The notes under the pieces were generated by a model, which was given only the letters and a program-made list of their open reading frames with translations, did no database searches and had not been told where the DNA came from. From Paragonimus westermani (Eukaryota; Platyhelminthes; Trematoda; Plagiorchiida; Troglotrematidae): 64,000 nucleotides of DNA. A program made the position numbers and the translations under genes. This document shows, piece after piece, positions 60,721-64,000 of this stretch (the first letter of the stretch is position 1; each line of letters begins with the position of its first letter). The DNA lies in assembly GCA_008508345.1 (NCBI GenBank), contig QNGE01001303.1, positions 1 to 64,000 of the forward strand, in the 5' to 3' direction.

Positions 60721-63700
60721 AATGCGTTTTCAGTGGTAACCTTGGGTTAACCGGCTGTCTTAAATCAAGGTTGAAATGGGACAGGTTATGTCAGCAGGCT
60801 GGGTCATCTCGTTTTACAGTTAAGTGGAGCAGAATGTGAGGATCTGTCCGTTGCCGACAGGAAATCAGTGAGTGACTAGGCCTTATAAGACTAAAGTTTT
60901 GGAACGCACAGCTTGCGGTCTGAGTCCGAAATCAGTTGCGGACCTCTGGGAGCTAGTGGCTTGCTAAACGAATTAAACTCTTGCCTTTCTATGTACACCC
61001 GTAGGATTGAGCAAGAAGAAGAATGATACACCTTGAGTCTTATGATGTGAGTGTGTGTTTGCAAAGATTGCCAGATGCAGTTTGTAGTGATGTAATACCG
61101 TTTCAAATTTAGTTGACTGTCCACTGACATGTTCCAAGCACGCCATCTGCTCTATCTGTCTCAGTGATCCTGTCACATCAATTAAAGTTACCATAATCAT
61201 ATTACAAGGGAAAATCTACTCTCATAAATTCTGCTCAGTAGAGACTCAGAGCCGTAGTTTGCAAAAAGATATTCCATATCTTATATTAAAAAACAACTGA
61301 AAAATTAGTTGATCCGGTAGTTTTGTCGCAGTCCGCATACGTACGTTCAAGATTACTGTTTAGGTCTCATCAAGACTGCCGTTGGTTTCTCAGGTTACTG
61401 AGAATCTTTTGGTAGAAAGTACACAACTGAGAGACTTCAATTCGCAGACAGTAGTGACGGGTACATAATAATCATTCAATAATGAAAGATGCAGTAATCA
61501 GTACTCGAAACCGTAAACAGTTCGACTAAAACACAGAAGACAGATAGCAAACATATCACTATTGTACTATCCATCGGTAGCTACTGTGAACCGGCATGCC
61601 TACACACTCGCTGGACTGCTTTCTGTCCGCCCAGACTTAGACAAGAGTTAATTGCCCATCATGCTGAACCATGAACTCTTGACTGCCAGAACAGTATTAC
61701 TGCCACTGTGACTAACTCTGATCACTGAGGAACTAGGATGACAAGGCTCACCATTTCTGTTTACACAAATCATCTCCACTTCCTCCTTGGCAGAACAAAC
61801 GTTCGGTCATCCGGGAATGGGGGACCTATGATGTTCGTAATAACTATTTTCATTGGGGGAAACATGTACAGAAGTAATCAATCATCAGAAACATTTTATA
61901 TGTACATTTCTGTATGAAACTCTGATCGGCTGGACGACCGACCGAACAAACATAGTCCACTGTTACTCAGGCAGTCAGCTAAGCGGAGATACTTGGTTTT
62001 TCGCACGTGACCAGCTCCATCTATGAGGGTGACAGGCTCATCCGCTTTTATTGTGATTCTGTTTGTCTTACGACAGGATTTTATAATCCGTTTGTGTGAA
62101 ACATGTCTTGTTTGGCATAACTCAATTTCTTATGCTCACAGTGACTTACGGGAGCTATCAGTTCTGTACTATAGTTAGTGCCAGCTCCTTAGACGACAGC
62201 AAAATCAGGACCGCATTACACTCCACTCACTCAAAATTTGGCACGATCTTGGGCATGCTAAAATAGCCCACTTTTTCATATTCTCTCACGTAGGTCACAA
62301 CCAGCTGACTGGCTTTTCAAGTTAAATTCGTTATTCACCTGTATACGTAATGAATGGAGATTAGTCTAATTAGTTTGCATTTCCATTAATTAGCATGAGT
62401 AATTCCATTGTTTCATTCTCAGTGCATGACTATACCGTGATAAAATGTGTGTAATGAACCTCACACACTTCAGTGCATCAATCCATTGATTTTTCAGGTA
62501 TGCTAATGTGGTTTAAAGACTACTGTATTCATTCATGGATGGAACATATTTGTCGGACAGTTTAGATCCAGGCCCTCCCGTTGTAAGCGTGCTTGTAGTT
62601 TACCTTAGATAACCGTCAAATGTTCACGATAATGCGTCATGTTCGACTTCATTCAAGTTATACATGAAAGTAGGGTTCAGTGTATGCGTACCGCGGCCGT
62701 TTTTCCTGGGCTCTTCAATCAACTAGTCCCCCTGAGTTCATGGACCAATCAGCCTTCAACAAGCAGTTTGTATTTGCTCAGATTATCCTCAGCGATAGGT
62801 ATTATGTACATCTTTGTATTAACACTACTCCACAGTGTCTATTATATGGACTGATAGTCGTCAGTTGGGTAAATGAAATGTTATATCTCATTTCTAACGT
62901 CTCCATGCCCACTGACGCTATGTTGAACCCCGCAGTTGTAAAAAGAGATCAGTGTCATAAGCTTTTAACCCTTACGTTACAAGGCCATAGGTGAGATGAG
63001 TACTACCAAGCCCCCCAAACAGAGACAACAGCAACCGCTGCAGCCAGAGCCCGCACCAGTGACCGTATGATCATTGATCGTAACGTTACCGCTGAGCGGT
63101 TCAGCTAAACCGTACGTTAATCACTAAGTTTGGTCGCACGTTCCGATTTCATTGGAAAGCTTCATTGACCAAGATGTCAGAATCGACGTCTTAATTGATG
63201 ACTGCAATCCATGGTAATCAGCCAGGCGAGAATACTGGCCACATTTCCGTTGAATGGAGCTCAGTTGGTTGCTTCCCCAGATTCCTACTGTGCGCAGTGA
63301 ATACCGATCACTATGGGTATTGTCCATTTCCGGTGGCATAGATGACCATACAACACACACACACACACGTGTACTCATCTGACGTCTGTGTACGACTGAG
63401 TTAAAGAGAGATTTTGTAGATGTCCGACCCGTGACACCTTTCCATCCAATGAGAACGGAACATGTCAGAACAAACGAGTTCGTTAGGAATAAAATAAACG
63501 GACAGCCCATATGAACCTGAGTTAGGAATTGATAGTTTGCACAGTGTTGTACACTATCGAGACATGGTACATAGTTGACTGGTGTACTCATATTATTTCA
63601 CTTGATACGGTGATTATATTACTGGCATCAGCTTGTGACATTTCTGAACCTTTCTTGAGATTTGCTGATAAATTTAAACTTGAGTAGAGCAGACAAAAGA

Positions 63701-64000
63701 CTGACATGACACGATTTATGCTCGAGCAGATTTCGATGCATCCTTACGGGATTTTACTGCAGACGAGTTAAAATGTGCAGAGTTCGAAACCACAGAAAAA
63801 TTACAAAAGGTCACAGTTTAAAGCCAGATCGGTCGCTACTACGTCAGCATCAGCGCCACATGCAGTTCTTTGTGTATGTACAAGGTGGGATGACAGTGGC
63901 CTGGGCACACCGTAACAAACGTTTGTTTGAGTAGGGAACGGAACACGAAATGACCGCGATGAGTCAGTCATGGAAATGACCGCCATCTTGGAACCAGGAT
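60721..64000. other. No recognisable gene
   Basis: AT-rich sequence with frames up to 155 codons (minus, 63124-63591) but no motif. A short AC run is at 63353-63368. Confidence 0.4.

Noticed and set aside
63124..63591. 155-codon minus-strand frame
   Set aside because: Contains translation of an AC repeat and no recognisable domain; most likely chance.
1..64000. CRISPR arrays, bacterial operons, phage or defence islands
   Set aside because: No regularly spaced repeats and no prokaryotic gene organisation; the content is eukaryotic retroelements.

Overview
The window reads as eukaryotic, flatworm-like DNA (most likely a parasitic trematode) made mainly of transposable elements. Evidence: CR1-type non-LTR retrotransposons whose ORF1 carries a PHD finger, an R2-clade element, a Ty3/Gypsy element with TGTAG...TTACA LTRs, Penelope-like elements (PLEs) with a GIY-YIG endonuclease, RTE 3' ends with GAT-rich tails, and tRNA-derived SINE-like sequence. 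I see no operons, no bacterial signals and no host gene I can name. The species is not determined. All identifications come from reading translations by eye; no database was searched.

From 1 to about 27.4 kb there is a dense nest of retrotransposons. In order: a minus-strand CR1 ORF1 remnant (PHD, coiled coil and C-terminal part); a two-copy tandem repeat; a plus-strand CR1 reverse transcriptase with one internal stop; a degenerate minus-strand Gypsy integrase; a degenerate minus-strand CR1 reverse transcriptase; a 3.2 kb structure with two 792 bp, almost identical inverted arms around a 1.6 kb spacer; an R2-clade element (zinc finger, RT, CCHC knuckle, PD-D/EXK endonuclease) split in two by a 4952 bp Gypsy element; a degenerate but long CR1 copy (ORF1 plus ORF2); and a second, different degenerate non-LTR element.

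The Gypsy element is the youngest recognisable insertion. It lies inside the R2 coding region, is flanked by a 4 bp CCAC duplication, and removing it plus one CCAC rejoins the R2 reading frame. Its LTRs are almost identical where both exist. It has three in-frame stops, an in-frame 189 bp tandem duplication in RT, and a deletion that fused pol to the middle of the 3' LTR.

From about 27.4 to 64 kb the DNA is AT-richer and gene-poor. It holds scattered old insertions: a 0.6 kb palindrome, a foldback around an AT repeat with a 49 bp assembly gap, three RTE 3' ends, two PLE loci (one a head-to-head pair), SINE-like copies including one with a 12 bp target-site duplication, and three hairpins with hammerhead-like cores. 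The long stretches between hold nothing I can support as a gene; they could be intergenic or intronic.
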